Assembly (NCBI GenBank): GCA_028701715.1 | Contig: JAQVQF010000135.1 | Location: 1 to 6,330 of the forward strand | DNA length: 6,330 bases | Source: Eubacteriales bacterium | GTDB taxonomy: Bacteria; Bacillota; Clostridia; Oscillospirales; CAG-382 | Direction: 5' to 3' | Shown here: one piece after another, positions 4,401 through 6,330 of the stretch | Layout: the number at the start of each line of letters is the position of its first letter | Position numbering within the stretch: the first letter of the stretch is position 1 | Position numbers and translations under genes: made by a program | The notes under the pieces: generated by a model | Databases searched by the model: none | Told to the model about the DNA's origin: nothing | The model's input: the letters and a program-made list of their open reading frames with translations, nothing else

Positions 4401-4973
4401 TTATTTAACGCTGAATCTCTTTACAAATTCAATGATTATACCCTTCCCGAGTACGATTACCGAAACGACCAGCAGAGCGAATCCCGTTGAACCGAGAGCG
4501 ATTATCGGCCAGTTCATATCAAACCATCCGGCAAAAGCCGCTATGACGGCTATAAGGGATATGGCGATAGCCCATATCATGGGCATTAAATTCTGCTTTT
4601 GCTTTTTTATATTGCTCAGGAAAAACACTCCGTTAATGAACACGCCCGCGAAGCATATAATGGGGATAACGAACATCGCCCAGCCCGGCGACAGGATATT
4701 GTTGATAAGGATAAGCTGTACGCAGGTATAAACCATCAGCTTTGTGGTCTGGCTGATACGGTTGAATTCCACCATGTTAGGCGCGAAAACAAACGACCAT
4801 ATAAACCACAGCGCCCACAGCGCCACGGCGCTCCAGGCCTTGCCCCCGATGCATATGTTGGTTATCACACAGGCATATGCGACGGCGAGCATAATCCATC
4901 TTGCGATCGAACTGAACGCCGCTAAAAACAGCTTTTTTTTGGTTTGCTTGGGATATGTTATATTAACCTTCAT
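4401..4973 (-). CDS. Six-helix integral membrane protein of unknown function, paired with an acyltransferase
   Basis: A 190-residue protein, basic at the N-terminus (KQTKKK at 9-14), with about six hydrophobic helices at roughly 23-42, 46-64, 79-96, 99-119, 131-150 and 155-176, and short loops. The second is Trp-rich (AVALWALWFIWSFVF). The loop VEFNRISQTTK and the linker NIKKQKQNL are probably cytosolic by the positive-inside rule. I see no catalytic motif. It resembles the small membrane proteins (annotated DUF6320 in some Clostridia) that accompany alcohol acetyltransferase-like genes, but lacks the N-terminal Cys-rich zinc ribbon I associate with them; that link is from memory and tentative. 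The ATG overlaps the upstream acyltransferase stop by 11 nt, with GGGAG 9 nt upstream, implying translational coupling and a shared task such as presenting or exporting an acylated product. An A8 run in its 5' coding part (4940-4933) is a possible slippage point. Confidence 0.82.
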   Translation of the reverse strand: MKVNITYPKQTKKKLFLAAFSSIARWIMLAVAYACVITNICIGGKAWSAVALWALWFIWSFVFAPNMVEFNRISQTTKLMVYTCVQLILINNILSPGWAMFVIPIICFAGVFINGVFFLSNIKKQKQNLMPMIWAIAISLIAVIAAFAGWFDMNWPIIALGSTGFALLVVSVIVLGKGIIIEFVKRFSVK

Positions 4974-6300
4974 ACACTTCGCTCCCTTCGGTTACGGGAG
5001 TCAACCCATCCTCCTCAAGCAAACGGAACATCACTTCCTCAAAGGTAGGATCGGTGGTCAGCTTGGATACGGAAAACGTGGTGATATTGCCGAAAGTCAC
5101 CATCGAGCAGTAAGCGCGGTTTGTAACCCCGGTACCCAGCACGAAATCAAAGCTGTCTATATGCCGCGCCATTTCCGGCGGCAGGGTTACGACGCCTATA
5201 TTCGAGAGCGTGTTTGTGAAGGTTTTTTCGCCCAAAAACCCGTAAACAAGGCGGGCGACGGGATTTTTTATAAATAACGGCACCCAGCTTAACGCCCTGA
5301 CAAGCCCCACGGACGCGCGCACCATACAATTCATGGAGCTTTTTGTGGCTTTTTCCGTGAGCTGCTTTTTTATTTCGGGTAAAACGGCCCCCGCTGAGGT
5401 AATTTCCGAAATCGGCAGTCTTATGCCGCAGTAAAGCGAAAAATTGCGCAGAGTATCCGAATCATAAAATTTCCTCAAATTGACGGGAACCTGTATGTTC
5501 ATACTCCCGATCTCGCCGTCCGTGGCGGCTTTTCCGGCCACAAACATCAGCGACAGCATATACGCCGTGACGGTGACGCCCTTGCTTCTCGCAAATTCAA
5601 TAAGCTTTTCCGCGTCGAGCTTGAAATGAAGTATCCTGCAGGGCTTTACCTTGGAAAGGCTCCCGGACATCTGAACGGCGGATTTTTCCATAAGTCCCGA
5701 TGATTTTTCGGCTTTCTCTGCTTTGATAAAATCGTTGGAGGTTTCCGAAGGCAGCGGTGTGGCGTTTATGCTGAGCATACCGTCGAAAACCGGAATGTCC
5801 GCGCCCAGCAGGCGCAGATATTCGGCGGTAAGGGTTTTTAAGAAAACCATCCCTCCCGCGGCGTCGGTCAGAACATGGAAAAATTCCACGCTTATACGGT
5901 TGTTGTAATAAAGCACTCTGAAAACCTGTGAATCGCTTAAGGATATGTCCAACGGTCTGCAGGGCACATAGGTTTCCTTTTCGATGGAAAAACGGCGTTT
6001 AGCGGCGTCGAGATAATGCCAGAAAAAGCCCTTCTTGATGGTTGTGGCAAAGCCGGGGAATCTTTTTATGGTAAAGGTCAAGGCTGTTTGCAAAAGCTCC
6101 GGCACGACATCCTTTTTAAGGTAAACGGAAAGTCTGAAAACCGCCATGCGGTTGTTGCGCATGGAAAGAGGATAGATTTTCGCGGCTGAATCAAGCGGAT
6201 ACCACAACACCGCCGGTCTGGTGTAAAAGCCCCCCATATTTTCGGGCGCCATCCTTAAAGCGGCGTTTTCAACGGCTATGCCTTCGGAAGAATAATACAT
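4963..6300 (-). CDS. Condensation-like acyltransferase (alcohol acetyltransferase type); start may lie beyond window
   Basis: At least 445 residues of the chloramphenicol-acetyltransferase/condensation superfamily. From residue 33 the sequence 'WYPLDSAAKIYPL' opens the alcohol acetyltransferase-like domain, followed by 'LLQTALTFTIKRFPGF' (69-84), 'GFFWHYLD' (91-98), and the catalytic motif FFHVLTDAAGG (140-150), in which H142 and D146 form HxxxD. A charged linker near 185-215 separates the halves. The C-terminal half has 'GVTVTAYMLSLMFVAG', 'MNIQVPVNLRKFYDSDTLRNF' and 'NTLSNIGVVTLPPEM', typical of this family. Enzymes of the superfamily move an acyl group from CoA or a carrier to a hydroxyl or amine; the substrate here is unknown. 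Relatives usually begin just before the WYxLDxAAK motif, whereas here at least 32 residues precede it and the frame stays open through 6330. ATG 6300 has no good ribosome binding site (nearest GAGG is 17 nt away), so an upstream start or fusion is possible. First gene seen of the minus-strand operon. Confidence 0.8.
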   Translation of the reverse strand: MYYSSEGIAVENAALRMAPENMGGFYTRPAVLWYPLDSAAKIYPLSMRNNRMAVFRLSVYLKKDVVPELLQTALTFTIKRFPGFATTIKKGFFWHYLDAAKRRFSIEKETYVPCRPLDISLSDSQVFRVLYYNNRISVEFFHVLTDAAGGMVFLKTLTAEYLRLLGADIPVFDGMLSINATPLPSETSNDFIKAEKAEKSSGLMEKSAVQMSGSLSKVKPCRILHFKLDAEKLIEFARSKGVTVTAYMLSLMFVAGKAATDGEIGSMNIQVPVNLRKFYDSDTLRNFSLYCGIRLPISEITSAGAVLPEIKKQLTEKATKSSMNCMVRASVGLVRALSWVPLFIKNPVARLVYGFLGEKTFTNTLSNIGVVTLPPEMARHIDSFDFVLGTGVTNRAYCSMVTFGNITTFSVSKLTTDPTFEEVMFRLLEEDGLTPVTEGSEVYEG

Positions 6301-6330
6301 AAACGCTTTTTCAAAATCCTCGCGTATCGC

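Noticed and set aside
4432..5277. Plus-strand open frames of 99-177 codons opposite the operon
   Set aside because: They mirror the membrane-protein and acyltransferase genes, carry no ribosome binding sites and match no family; the minus-strand proteins are clearly coding.

Overview
The window looks like chromosomal DNA from a low-to-mid GC Firmicute, most likely an uncultured Clostridia lineage. The support is AGGAGG-type ribosome binding sites, sigma-A style promoters (TTGAAA-17-TATAAT class), short hairpin terminators, a lipoprotein with a Ser/Glu/Asp-rich linker, a Spo0A-C-like small protein, and a lone thiamine pyrophosphokinase of the ThiN type. No phylogenetic marker gene is present, so this placement is an inference.

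Layout: bases 1-1811 carry three minus-strand genes: the N-terminus of a CPA2-type cation/proton antiporter cut by the window edge (1-275), a secreted lipoprotein of unknown function (477-1217), and a 71-residue acidic protein that aligns with the C-terminal (DNA-binding) region of Spo0A (1596-1811). Each appears to be its own transcription unit. The last two have hairpins at their 3' ends, and the lipoprotein gene has a near-consensus promoter about 260 nt upstream. Bases 1812-2208 form a divergent regulatory region. It holds two tandem 0A-box-like heptamers spaced exactly 10 bp apart upstream of the Spo0A-C-like gene, and a promoter followed by a perfect 26-nt palindrome in the leader of the plus-strand gene.

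Bases 2209-3711 carry two plus-strand genes, each with its own promoter and terminator: a TrmO/TsaA-family tRNA methyltransferase, and an XRE-family regulator whose promoter has a perfect 16-bp palindrome at the predicted +1, suggesting autoregulation. A strong, possibly bidirectional terminator at 3724-3760 closes this block against the converging minus-strand operon.

Bases 3762-6330 are a tightly packed minus-strand operon, transcribed in the order condensation-like (alcohol acetyltransferase-type) acyltransferase, six-helix membrane protein, thiamine pyrophosphokinase. The first two overlap by 11 nt and the next pair is 12 nt apart. The acyltransferase and membrane protein probably act together on an unidentified acyl acceptor at the membrane; ThiN may only share the transcript. 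The reading frame of the acyltransferase stays open to the window edge, so its true start may lie outside.

I found no tRNA, rRNA, CRISPR array, insertion sequence or phage gene. The most interesting signal is the Spo0A-C-like protein together with the 0A-like boxes upstream of it. I see no clear multi-gene novel system.
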